Positions 8,812 through 21,637 of a stretch of 54,644 nucleotides of DNA are shown one piece after another. Each line of letters begins with the position of its first letter. The stretch's first letter is position 1. Source of the DNA: Acidovorax sp. Root219 (GTDB lineage: Bacteria; Pseudomonadota; Gammaproteobacteria; Burkholderiales; Burkholderiaceae_C); contig NZ_LMIJ01000002.1 in NCBI RefSeq assembly GCF_001428665.1, positions 1-54,644 of the forward strand. The letters are read 5' to 3'. A program made the translations under genes and the position numbers. The notes under the pieces are model-generated. The model did not search any database and was not told the origin of the DNA. It saw only the letters and a program-made list of their open reading frames with translations.

Positions 8812-9624
8812 ATGCCCGCCACCACCCAACAATCCACCCCCGAGGTGCTGCTGCAGGCCACCAGCACGGGCCTGAACTGGCCCACCCCACCGGTGTTCGC
8901 CAGCCCGGAGGACGAGCGCCTGCACTTGAAGCAGCGCCTGGCTGCAGGCTTTCGCATCTTCGCGATGCATGGCTTTGAGGCCGGCATCGCGGGCCACATC
9001 AGCGCGCGCGACCCCATTCTCACGGACCACTTCTGGGTCAACCCCCTGGGCCTGCATTTCAGCCGCATCAAGGTGTCCGACCTGGTGCTCATCGACCACG
9101 ACGGGCGCATCGTGCAGGGCCAGCACCCGGTGAATGCGGCGGCGTTCTCCATCCACTCGCGCATCCACCGCGCGCGGCCCGATGTGGTGGCGGCAGCGCA
9201 CTCGCATTCGCGCTACGGTACGGCCTTTGCCTCGCTGGGCCGGCCGCTGCCGCCCATCACGCAGGAGGCCTGCGCGTTCTACGGCGACCATGCCGTCATG
9301 CAGGCCTATGGCGGCATTGCCAGCGAGCTGTCCGAAGGCGACCTCATCGCCCAGAGCCTGGGCCAGGGCAAGGCCGTGATCTGCCGCAACCACGCGCACT
9401 TCACCGTGGGCCATTCGGTGGACGAGGCGGTCTTCTGGTTTTTGCGCATGGAGCGCGCCTTCGAGCAGTACCTGCTGGCCTGCGCGGTGGGTTCGCCCGT
9501 GGAGATCGACGCGGCCACGGCCGCCGCCACGGCGCGCCAGGTCGGCTCGCACCGCGCGGGTTGGTTCGCCATGCAGCCGCTGATGGACAAGGTGATTGCC
9601 GAGCAGCCAGAACTGCTGGATTGA
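8812..9624 (+). CDS. Class II aldolase/adducin-family protein
   Basis: 270 residues. The fold is recognised by GFEAGIAGHISARDP near residue 50, the zinc-ligand HSHSRYG around residue 127 and a third histidine region CRNHAHFTVG around residue 190. Members include L-fuculose-phosphate aldolase, adducin-like proteins and, in aromatic pathways, dihydroxyphthalate-type decarboxylases. Here it closes an operon with an aldehyde dehydrogenase and a ThDP decarboxylase and faces a phthalate-family Rieske operon, so a metal-dependent aldolase or decarboxylase acting on an aromatic or keto-acid intermediate is plausible but unproven. The ATG is preceded by AAGGCGACGCG. A 35-bp perfect hairpin begins 15 bp after the stop. 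Confidence 0.85.
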   Translation: MPATTQQSTPEVLLQATSTGLNWPTPPVFASPEDERLHLKQRLAAGFRIFAMHGFEAGIAGHISARDPILTDHFWVNPLGLHFSRIKVSDLVLIDHDGRIVQGQHPVNAAAFSIHSRIHRARPDVVAAAHSHSRYGTAFASLGRPLPPITQEACAFYGDHAVMQAYGGIASELSEGDLIAQSLGQGKAVICRNHAHFTVGHSVDEAVFWFLRMERAFEQYLLACAVGSPVEIDAATAAATARQVGSHRAGWFAMQPLMDKVIAEQPELLD

Positions 9625-9639
9625 CGCTTGCCAACAAGG

Positions 9640-9674
9640 AACGCCGGCCGTTGCATTGCGCAACGGCCGGCGTT
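9640..9674. terminator. Bidirectional hairpin terminator between converging operons
   Basis: Perfect 15-bp arms (AACGCCGGCCGTTGC / GCAACGGCCGGCGTT) with a 5-base loop, between the aldolase stop (9624) and the reductase stop (9692). It has short A and T flanks but no long T-tract. Its position between two convergent stop codons makes transcription termination from both sides its most likely role. Confidence 0.8.
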
Positions 9675-9691
9675 TGCATGGGTGGCGGTGT

Positions 9692-10669
9692 TCAGCAGTC
9701 GAGCACGAGGCTTCCCGACTTGCAGCCCGAGACGCAGACCATCATCGACCGATTGGCCGCCTGCTCCTGTTTGCTCAGGATCAGGTCGCGGTGGTCCACA
9801 TCGCCCGAGATGACCTTGACCTCGCAGGCGCCGCACACCCCCTCGCGGCAGCTGTACTCGGGGTTCATGCCAGCGTCGATCAGTGCGTCCAGCAGCGCGA
9901 TGCCGGGCGCCACGTGCACGGTCTTGCCGGACTTGCGCAGCTCCACGGCATAGCCGTCCTGGGGCGTCTGGGGCGCGGCCAGCGGCGCGGCGGCAAAGCG
10001 CTCCAGGTGCACATGGGCCAGGCCCAGCTGTTCGCAGGCCTGCTCATAGGCATCCAGCAGGGGCAGGGGGCCGCAGCAGTAGAAGTGCGTGCCAGCGGGG
10101 TGGCCGGCCAGCAGGTGGGGCAGGTCGGCGCGCGTGCCGCGCTCGTCCTTGAAATGCCAGTCCACCGTGAGCCGGCCTTGGGAGGCGGCGGCGAGCGACT
10201 CGATCTCGGCCACGAAGGCCGCGCTCTGGCGGCTGCCCGCGCAGTAGATGAGGTGGGCCGGGCGCCCGAGCGCTGCCAGCCGCTGCTGCATGGCGTAGAT
10301 GGGTGTGATGCCGATCCCGCCCGCCACGAGCACGCTGTAGGGCGCGGCTTCGTCGAGCGCGAAGTGGTTGCGCGGCCCGCCGATGGCGATCTGTCGGCCC
10401 ACGCGCAGGGATTCGTGCACGAAGCGCGAGCCCCCGCGGCTGGCCTTGTCCAGCGCCACGGCCACCACGTAGCGGTGGCTTTCGCCGGGGTTGGTCAGCG
10501 AGTAGCTGCGCGTGAGGCCATCGGCCAGGTGCAGGTCGATGTGGTCACCGGCTTCGACCGCCTGCGCGAAGGCCGTGGCCGGCGCCAGCGGGCGCAGCTC
10601 CACGCTGACGGTGCCCGCCGCCTCGTACCGCAGCTGCTGAACGAATGCCTGAAGGGAGCTGGAGGACAT
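9692..10669 (-). CDS. Oxygenase reductase component, VanB/phthalate dioxygenase reductase type
   Basis: 325 residues in the order flavin domain, NAD domain, plant-type ferredoxin. RSYSLTNPGE binds flavin, GGIGITPIYAM and CCGPLPLL belong to the NAD domain, and the C-terminal [2Fe-2S] cluster has the canonical C-x4-C-x2-C-x29-C spacing (C274, C279, C282, C312). It passes electrons from NADH to the Rieske oxygenase encoded four genes upstream on the same strand. ATG at 10669 was chosen because it lies 7 bp after the SDR stop; an upstream in-frame start would overlap that gene. The product is cytoplasmic. The family also serves vanillate O-demethylases and 3-chlorobenzoate dioxygenases, so it does not fix the substrate. 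Confidence 0.92.
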   Translation of the reverse strand: MSSSSLQAFVQQLRYEAAGTVSVELRPLAPATAFAQAVEAGDHIDLHLADGLTRSYSLTNPGESHRYVVAVALDKASRGGSRFVHESLRVGRQIAIGGPRNHFALDEAAPYSVLVAGGIGITPIYAMQQRLAALGRPAHLIYCAGSRQSAAFVAEIESLAAASQGRLTVDWHFKDERGTRADLPHLLAGHPAGTHFYCCGPLPLLDAYEQACEQLGLAHVHLERFAAAPLAAPQTPQDGYAVELRKSGKTVHVAPGIALLDALIDAGMNPEYSCREGVCGACEVKVISGDVDHRDLILSKQEQAANRSMMVCVSGCKSGSLVLDC

Positions 10670-10676
10670 GGCGCTC

Positions 10677-11459
10677 TCACATGATGTGCAGGCCACCGTC
10701 CACCATCAGCGTGGTGCCGGTGATGAACGAGGCTTCGCCGGATGCGAGCCAGAGGATGGGCCAGGCGATCTCTTCGGGCGATGCCCAGCGGCCGATCAGC
10801 GAGGTGTCCTTGCGCTCCACCTTGAGCTGCTCGACGCTCTTGCCCGCCCCCTGCGCGCGGCCGACGTGGAAATCGGTCAGCGTGGAGCCGGGGCACACCG
10901 CGTTGGCGCGCACGCCGTGCGCGGCTTCCTCGAAGGCCAGGCTGCGCGTGTATGCCAGCTGGGCGGCCTTGGTCGCGTCGTACAGCGCCATGCCCTTGCG
11001 CCCGGTGACGGCGTAGCACGATGACACGTTGACGATGCTGCCTGTGCCCGCCGTGCGCAGCGCCGGCAGGGCCGCGCGGCAGTAGTTGGACATGCCCACC
11101 AGGTTCACGCCCACCATGGCATGCCATTCGGCGGCCGTGGCGTCCGCTGCCGCGCTGTAGTTGCGCATGGCCGCGTTGTTCACCAGGATGTCGAGGCCCC
11201 CCCACAGCGTGCTGCACTGCTGCACGGCGGCCAGGGCGGCTGCCTCGTCGGCCACGTCGGCCGTGGCGCAGGCCAGGCGTGCGCCGGGCAGGGCCTCTTC
11301 GATGGCCGTTCGTGTGCGTTCGAGCGCCTCGCCGTTGGCGTCCACCAGCAGCACGGCGGCGCCTTCGCGGCAAAAGAGATGGGCGGCTGCGGCGCCGATG
11401 CCCGCGCCCGCACCAGTGATCAGGGCGGTGCGCCCTGCGAGTCGGAGTTCGTTGCGCAT
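10677..11459 (-). CDS. Short-chain dehydrogenase/reductase
   Basis: 260 residues, classical SDR. TGAGAGIG cofactor loop near residue 16, NNAAM near residue 94, serine in NVSSCYAV and the catalytic YDATK pair around residue 160. An acidic residue after the second strand (VDANGE) favours NAD over NADP. It lies between the Bug gene (4-bp gap) and the reductase gene (7-bp gap) in the Rieske operon. A dihydrodiol, alcohol or hydroxy-acid dehydrogenase step following or preceding the oxygenase would fit. Known phthalate dihydrodiol dehydrogenases are of a different (Gfo/Idh) family, so the pathway here is not the textbook phthalate route. Confidence 0.9.
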   Translation of the reverse strand: MRNELRLAGRTALITGAGAGIGAAAAHLFCREGAAVLLVDANGEALERTRTAIEEALPGARLACATADVADEAAALAAVQQCSTLWGGLDILVNNAAMRNYSAAADATAAEWHAMVGVNLVGMSNYCRAALPALRTAGTGSIVNVSSCYAVTGRKGMALYDATKAAQLAYTRSLAFEEAAHGVRANAVCPGSTLTDFHVGRAQGAGKSVEQLKVERKDTSLIGRWASPEEIAWPILWLASGEASFITGTTLMVDGGLHIM

Positions 11460-11463
11460 CGTC

Positions 11464-12450
11464 TTAATCTGCCTTCGCGCCAGTGGCTTTGATGACCTTG
11501 CCCCAGCGCGTGATCTCGGTGGCGATCCAGTCGCTGAACTGTTTGGGCGTGCTGGCGACGACCTCGAACTCCATCTCCTGCAGGCGCTTGGTGATGTCGG
11601 GCGAGTTCAGTATGCGCACCATCGCCTGGTGGTAGCTGTTGACGATGGCCGGCGGCGTGTTGGCCGGCGCGAGCAGGCCGATCCACGACGTGGCCTCGAA
11701 ATCCTTCAGGCCCGACTCGGCCAGGGTGGGGACGTCCGGCGTGCTCGGAAAGCGCTTGGGACCGGTGGAAGCCAGCAGCTTCAGGCGCCCCTCCTTGACG
11801 AAACCCTGCACATTGCCCGGCACGAAGAAGCCGGCCTGGATATTGCCCGCGATAAGGTCCGTGATGGCCGGGCCTGCGCCGCGGTAGGGCACGTGCGTCA
11901 TCTGGAAGCCAGCGGCCGACTTCATCATCTCCATGGTCAGGTGCGAGGCGCTGCCCATGGCCACCGAGCCGTAGGCGAACTTCTTCGGGTCGGCCTTGGC
12001 CTTGGCGATGAAGTCCCGCACGTCGGTGATGCCGGAGTCCGGGTTCACCACCAGGTACTGCGGCGACTTCACGGCCAGTGTGATGGGCGCCAGGTCCTTC
12101 TGCGGGTCATAGGGCATCTTGTCGAACAGCGTGGCGTTGATGGCCAGCGGCCCGTTGTAGCCGATCAGCAGGGTGTGGCCGTCCGGGGCCGCACGGCTCA
12201 CTTCGGCGGCGCCGATGTTGCCGCCCGCGCCCGGCTTGTTCTCGACGAAGAAGGGCTGGCCCATCGCCTCCTGCAGCTTGGGCGCAATCATGCGCGCCAG
12301 CACGTCGTTGGTGCTGCCGGTGATGGGCACGACGATGCGCACCGGCTTGGTCGGGCGCCAGTCGGTGGCTGCGGCTGTCTGTGCCCAGGCGGCGGTGGCC
12401 GCGCAGGCCCATGCGGCCAAGGTGAAGGCCAGTTTCGTGGGGAATTTCAT
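11464..12450 (-). CDS. Bug/TctC-family periplasmic solute-binding protein
   Basis: 328 residues with signal peptide MKFPTKLAFTLAAWACAATA and further A-rich region to AWA-Q. The mature protein has the family signature WRPTKPVRIVVPITGSTNDV and EVSRAAPDGHTLLIGY. GGAGACAACG precedes the ATG. It lies second in the Rieske operon, 51 bp after the oxygenase gene and 4 bp before the SDR gene. It is presumed to bind the aromatic acid consumed by the oxygenase. Compared with the other two Bug genes of the window it has the unusual 'ITGSTNDV' in place of the common FPAGG/APGG ligand loop, so its pocket may accept a different carboxylate. Confidence 0.9.
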   Translation of the reverse strand: MKFPTKLAFTLAAWACAATAAWAQTAAATDWRPTKPVRIVVPITGSTNDVLARMIAPKLQEAMGQPFFVENKPGAGGNIGAAEVSRAAPDGHTLLIGYNGPLAINATLFDKMPYDPQKDLAPITLAVKSPQYLVVNPDSGITDVRDFIAKAKADPKKFAYGSVAMGSASHLTMEMMKSAAGFQMTHVPYRGAGPAITDLIAGNIQAGFFVPGNVQGFVKEGRLKLLASTGPKRFPSTPDVPTLAESGLKDFEATSWIGLLAPANTPPAIVNSYHQAMVRILNSPDITKRLQEMEFEVVASTPKQFSDWIATEITRWGKVIKATGAKAD

Positions 12451-12501
12451 CGTTGTCTCCGTAGTGGTCGATCGTGCGGGCGCCCCGCTGGGGCGCTTGG
12501 G

Positions 12502-13776
12502 TCAGAGGCTGAAGACCGGCTTCTTCGTGGCGTCGGCCAGTTCCTCGCGCGCCCAGGCCACGGGGTCCTGGTCCTTGGGCAGCAGCACGCCGGCAGGGCG
12601 CACGTGCTGCGCGCTGGCATCGAGCGCCGGTGGCGTCTGGCCCTGCTCCAGGCCGAGGGCCGCCTCGTGCAGCATGCGCCGGGCCATGACGATGGCCTTG
12701 TCGGTGGGCAGCAGCTTCTCGGCCTCGTGGTCCTGGATGGAACCCATGCTCTCCTGCAGCGAGTAGTCCTGCGCCGAGAAGCCGAAGATGCCGCTGTAGG
12801 AGCGGTCCTCGCGCTGGGCCACGCGGTCCATGCCGTAGTCGTTGTCGCGGTTGGCCTTGGGGACGAAGCTGCCCGGCGCCTCGTACTCGACGTGGATGCC
12901 TTTGCCTTCCTCCATCGCAGTGCGCTCCTCGGCGGTGAGCGGGTGGGCAGGCTGCCAGTTGATGCTCCAGGCCCAGCAGCTGTGGTCGTCGATGGGCACC
13001 CACACATGGCCGCCCAGCGCGTGCTCGCCGAACGGCGCGATCAGCGTGAACCACGGGAACAGGTACTGCGTGATGCGCCAGTAGTACGAATCGGCCTCGC
13101 CGTTGCGCCGCCCGAACAGGCTCAGCCCGAAGGGGGTCTGCTCGATCTCGAACTTCACGTTGCCATCGGCCTTGATGTAGTCGAGCGCCTTCACGCCCTG
13201 GTGCATGGGGTCGGTGTCCACCTCGAAGCGGTGCACGTACGAGACGTGGGCCGTGTCGATGCCGCCTTCCATGGCCTGCAGCCAGTTGCTGTACTGCAGG
13301 CGCTTGGAGACGAATACATGCTCGGGCGGCAGGGTGCACCACTCCAGCTCGGGCGGCGCGGGCTGCTGGTCGGCCGGGCCCATGTAGGCCCAGACGATGC
13401 CGCCACGCTCCACACAGGGGTAGCCCTTGATGTGCATGCGCGAGCAGGCCTGGGGCGAGGAGGGCACGTCCACGCACTGGCCCTTGCCGTCGAACTTGAC
13501 GCCGTGGTAGGCGCAGCGGATGCCGTTCTCTTCGTTGCGCCCGAAGTAGAGCGACACGCCCCGGTGCGAGCAGAACTCGCCGATCAGGCAGGCCTGGCCG
13601 TCGGTGTTGCGAAAGGCGAGCAGCTTTTCGCCCAGCAGTTGCACGCGCACCTGCGGGCCATCGGGCTCGGGTATTTCGGCGCACGCCAGAGCAGGCACCC
13701 AGTAGCGGCGCATCAGGTTGCCCATGCGCGTACCGGGGCCTACGCGGGTGAGCGTTTCAGACATTTCCTTGTTCAC
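12502..13776 (-). CDS. Rieske non-heme iron oxygenase, phthalate 4,5-dioxygenase/CbaA-like alpha subunit
   Basis: 424 residues. Rieske [2Fe-2S] ligands C69-x-H71 and C88-x2-H91 and mononuclear iron ligands H177 and H182 (IDTAHVSYVH, after the conserved N164 and E170) are all present. The opening LTRVGPGTRMGNLMRRYW is typical of the phthalate dioxygenase group, which includes 3-chlorobenzoate dioxygenase and O-demethylases. I place the start at the GTG at 13776, with GGAG six bases upstream; the ATG four codons later has its only purine run touching the start. First gene of an operon ending in its own reductase. Substrate unknown; hydroxylation or O-demethylation of an aromatic carboxylate is the expectation. 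Confidence 0.92.
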   Translation of the reverse strand: MNKEMSETLTRVGPGTRMGNLMRRYWVPALACAEIPEPDGPQVRVQLLGEKLLAFRNTDGQACLIGEFCSHRGVSLYFGRNEENGIRCAYHGVKFDGKGQCVDVPSSPQACSRMHIKGYPCVERGGIVWAYMGPADQQPAPPELEWCTLPPEHVFVSKRLQYSNWLQAMEGGIDTAHVSYVHRFEVDTDPMHQGVKALDYIKADGNVKFEIEQTPFGLSLFGRRNGEADSYYWRITQYLFPWFTLIAPFGEHALGGHVWVPIDDHSCWAWSINWQPAHPLTAEERTAMEEGKGIHVEYEAPGSFVPKANRDNDYGMDRVAQREDRSYSGIFGFSAQDYSLQESMGSIQDHEAEKLLPTDKAIVMARRMLHEAALGLEQGQTPPALDASAQHVRPAGVLLPKDQDPVAWAREELADATKKPVFSL

Positions 13777-13813
13777 AGTCGTCTCCGTGGGGGTCGGTGG
13801 GTTGGAATAGATT

Positions 13814-13894
13814 GTTCGTCTGATGAGACTTGTGTCCATTTTATGGATGATTTGATCTGTGTCAAATTTTTGGATAAGTGTCCATCAGGCGGAT
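13814..13894 (-). promoter_or_regulatory. Rieske operon promoter with three IclR-like operators
   Basis: On the minus strand TTGACA (13860-13865) and TAAAAT (13838-13843) are separated by 16 bp, a strong sigma-70 promoter. Three palindromic sites related to the one in front of iclR overlap or flank it: GTCCATTTTATGGAT (13834-13848) over the -10 box, GTTCGTCTGATGAGAC (13814-13829) around the expected start site, and GTCCATCAGGCGGAT (13880-13894) just upstream of the -35. This arrangement would let one regulator both repress and activate. Assignment to the IclR protein is inference from site similarity. Confidence 0.6.
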
Positions 13895-13927
13895 AGTCTG
13901 CTGCAGAGCTCTCTGCATGGCCGAAGG

Positions 13928-13969
13928 TGGGGTGTGGGGTGTGGGGTGTGGGGTGTGGGGCGTGGGGCG
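13928..13969 (+). repeat. Tandem 7-bp G-rich repeat (potential G-quadruplex)
   Basis: Six units of TGGGG(T/C)G in a row on the plus strand, giving six G4 runs spaced by three bases. It lies in the 346-bp noncoding region between the Rieske start and the phosphodiesterase stop, upstream of the Rieske promoter. Units 1-4 are TGGGGTG, units 5-6 TGGGGCG. The rest of that intergenic stretch (13970-14122) shows no gene. Confidence 0.9.
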
Positions 13970-14122
13970 TGCGCCGAAGCCGGCAGTGCTTTGCCCAGGG
14001 CATGGCGCGTTCTCCGGGCGACAAGGCCGCCGGTGCATGCCCTGTGCTCCGAAGGGCTTCGGCTTCAGTGCCCGCAGCCGTTTGCTTGGCTCGCAGGCTG
14101 GAGGCCTGGCGCGCCCAGGGGG

Positions 14123-14917
14123 CTACGCAAACGGGTAGGGCCCCTCGAAGCGCCCGATGTGGCTCAGGTGGCTGACCATGCCGTGCACCGGGTCCCACAG
14201 GTGCAGCAGGCAGCCCGCAGGGCCGACGACCGAGGCAGGTGCCGCATCCGGGCGCAGCTGCAGGCAGATCTCGGTGGTGGTGCTGGGCGCGGTGCACACC
14301 ACCGTACCCGCCCAGCGCCGCAGCATGCTGCGGTGCACGTGGCCGCACAGCACGCGCTCCACTTGCGGGTGGGCGCGCACCACGGCTTCGAGTCCTTCGG
14401 TCTCGGTGCAGCGGTAGTCGTCCATGTACGGAATGCCGCTTGTGAAGGGCGGGTGGTGCAGCATGAGCAAGGTGGGCTTGTTGCGTGCTTCCGACAGGGT
14501 GGCGTCGAGCCAGGCCAGCGCCGCCGCATCCACACGGCCATGGTGCCGCCCGGGGATGCAGGAGTCAAAGGCGACGATGCGTACCGGGTGGTCGTCCACG
14601 CAGAAATGCAGCGCCCCTGCGCGGGCCAGGTACGCCTGGTCGTGGAAGGCCGCTCGGAATGCCTCTCGCTCGTCGTGGTTGCCGGCCATCGCCAGCCAGG
14701 GGATGCTGGTGGTGACCAGCAGGCGCCGCACCTCCTGGTACTCCGCAGGCCGGCCATGGTCCACCAGGTCGCCGGTCAGCACGATCAGGTCGGGCCGGCG
14801 GTCCAGCGCATGCAGGTGGGCCAGGGCCTGGGCGAACATGCGGTTCGAGTCCACCACGCGCTGGTAGAAAACGCCGGCTTCGCGCACATGGGGGTCTGAA
14901 AGCTGGGCGATGAGCAT
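14123..14917 (-). CDS. Class III cyclic nucleotide phosphodiesterase / calcineurin-like metallophosphoesterase
   Basis: 264 residues, CpdA-like in length. The five metallophosphoesterase blocks are in order: D-x-H (LSDPHV), GDLVDHG, GNHDE, HHPPF and GHVHRS, which bind two metals. CpdA-type enzymes hydrolyse 3',5'-cAMP to AMP in the cytoplasm; other members act on cGMP or phosphodiesters, so the nucleotide is not certain. It has no partner gene: the Rieske operon starts on the far side of a 346-bp gap and a divergent signalling gene lies 255 bp upstream. The start gives the usual MLIAQLSDPHV opening. The final residues run PYPFA. Confidence 0.85.
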   Translation of the reverse strand: MLIAQLSDPHVREAGVFYQRVVDSNRMFAQALAHLHALDRRPDLIVLTGDLVDHGRPAEYQEVRRLLVTTSIPWLAMAGNHDEREAFRAAFHDQAYLARAGALHFCVDDHPVRIVAFDSCIPGRHHGRVDAAALAWLDATLSEARNKPTLLMLHHPPFTSGIPYMDDYRCTETEGLEAVVRAHPQVERVLCGHVHRSMLRRWAGTVVCTAPSTTTEICLQLRPDAAPASVVGPAGCLLHLWDPVHGMVSHLSHIGRFEGPYPFA

Positions 14918-15105
14918 GGGGAAGATCGTGGCTGGTGCGGATGCGCTGGAGTGGCTGGCGCTGCACCCACGTGCCGGTGTGTCCGTATTGCGGAGTATGG
15001 GGAATGGACGCGTGCTGCTGAATACGGCCTAAGGCGTACGGAACATGGTGGCCCGCCGGTGTGCACCTTGGTACAACGCATACCGCGCGGATGGACAAGC
15101 GATGC

Positions 15106-15134
15106 TTGTCAAACCGGCAAGGGTAGGAGATAGT
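15106..15134 (+). promoter_or_regulatory. Candidate promoter of the signalling cluster
   Basis: TTGTCA (15106-15111), 17 bp, then GATAGT (15129-15134), 38 bp before the HD-GYP gene. It lies in the 255-bp divergent gap 14918-15172, in which no gene or strong palindrome is visible. A TATAAA (15152-15157) is too close to the start codon to be its -10 box. Confidence 0.35.
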
Positions 15135-15172
15135 GGTGTCAGTGGAGTGCCTATAAATAAAGGGAGCGGGTG

Positions 15173-16345
15173 ATGCCAGAACCATTGGGAGAAGCGTTGC
15201 GCCCACTGATACTTGCTGTCGATGATTCTTCCGACAACCTGTGGGTACTGTCCGGCCTGCTCAAGGACCAGTACCGCGTGAAGCTGGCAGGCTCGGGCGA
15301 AAAGGCCTTGCAGATCGCGCGCAGCACGCCCCCGCCCGACCTGATCCTGCTGGACGTGATGATGCCCGGCATGTCGGGCCACGAGGTGTGCCGCCAGCTC
15401 AAGGAGGCGCCCGCCACGCGCGACATTCCCATCATCTTCCTGACCGCCATGACGGGGACGGAGGACGAGAAAGTGGGGCTGGCGCTGGGCGCGGCCGATT
15501 TCATCACCAAGCCCATCAACCCGCCCATTGTGCTGGCGCGCGTGGCCACGCAGTTGCAGGCCAAGGCGGGCGCCGACTTCCTGCGCGACCAGAACCAATT
15601 CTTGCAGACCGAGGTGCAAAAACGCACACGCGAACTGGCTGCGATCCAGGACGTGACCATCCTGGCCATGGCTTCCCTGGCCGAAACCCGCGACAACGAA
15701 ACCGGCAACCACATCCGCCGCACGCAGCACTACGTGCGGGCGCTGGCCACGGCGCTGAAAGACCACCCCCGCTTCAGCGCGGCGCTGAGCGACCATGTGA
15801 TCGACATGCTCTACAAGTCGGCGCCCCTGCACGACATCGGCAAGGTCGGCATCCCGGACCGGATCCTGCTCAAGCCCGGGCGCTTCGAGCCGCACGAATT
15901 CGAGGTGATGAAGACCCACACCACCCTGGGCCGGGACGCGATACAGCACGCCGAGGACCAGCTGGGCATGCCGGTGGAGTTTTTGCAGTACGCCAAAGAG
16001 ATCGCCTACGGCCACCAGGAGAAGTGGGACGGCAGCGGCTATCCGCAGGGCCTGGCGGGCGAGGCGATTCCGCTGTCGGCGCGCATCATGGCCGTGGCCG
16101 ACGTTTACGACGCACTGATCAGCCGCCGTGTCTACAAGGAAGGCATGCCGCACGCAAAGGCGGTGGACATCATGCGCGAGGGCCGGGGTTCGCATTTCGA
16201 CCCGGACATCCTGGACGCCTTCCTCGGCATGCTCGACGAGTTCCAGCGCATTGCGCAGAAGTTTGCCGACAGCGATGCGGACATGGCCGAGAAGGCCCGG
16301 CACCTGGAGCTGGCGACGACGCCGGCCAGCCCACCCACGCCCTGA
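15173..16345 (+). CDS. Response regulator with HD-GYP phosphodiesterase output (RpfG-like)
   Basis: 390 residues. A receiver domain (residues 12-130) with VDDSS, phospho-acceptor D61 in LILLDVMMPGMSG and the conserved TKP lysine is joined by a short helix to an HD-GYP domain. The HD pair is H220-D221 (LHDIGKVG) and the GYP triad is at 289-291 (DGSGYPQG), with the following ARIMAVADVYDAL. The family hydrolyses cyclic di-GMP. The ATG has AGGGAG seven bases upstream, better than the GTG one codon before. The gene is first in a four-gene signalling array and is a natural phosphorelay target of the large kinase that follows after 90 bp. Confidence 0.93.
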   Translation: MPEPLGEALRPLILAVDDSSDNLWVLSGLLKDQYRVKLAGSGEKALQIARSTPPPDLILLDVMMPGMSGHEVCRQLKEAPATRDIPIIFLTAMTGTEDEKVGLALGAADFITKPINPPIVLARVATQLQAKAGADFLRDQNQFLQTEVQKRTRELAAIQDVTILAMASLAETRDNETGNHIRRTQHYVRALATALKDHPRFSAALSDHVIDMLYKSAPLHDIGKVGIPDRILLKPGRFEPHEFEVMKTHTTLGRDAIQHAEDQLGMPVEFLQYAKEIAYGHQEKWDGSGYPQGLAGEAIPLSARIMAVADVYDALISRRVYKEGMPHAKAVDIMREGRGSHFDPDILDAFLGMLDEFQRIAQKFADSDADMAEKARHLELATTPASPPTP

Positions 16346-16435
16346 GCATGGCCTGGTCCGTGCTCCATCCATGACAGCCACCGGCGGCCGGTCGCCGGGC
16401 CAGACTCCGCGCTGGTGCAGAGAGGAATGCGTTTC

Positions 16436-21616
<5,181 letters not shown>

Positions 21617-21637
21617 ACGCCGCCGAAGGCCCCGCGC

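Noticed and set aside
11161..13896. A 911-codon plus-strand frame opposite the Rieske operon
   Set aside because: Antisense shadow; the minus strand carries complete Rieske, Bug and SDR motifs.
13928..13969. CRISPR-like or VNTR coding repeat
   Set aside because: Units are only 7 bp with no spacers and lie outside any supported gene; a simple tandem G-rich repeat explains it.
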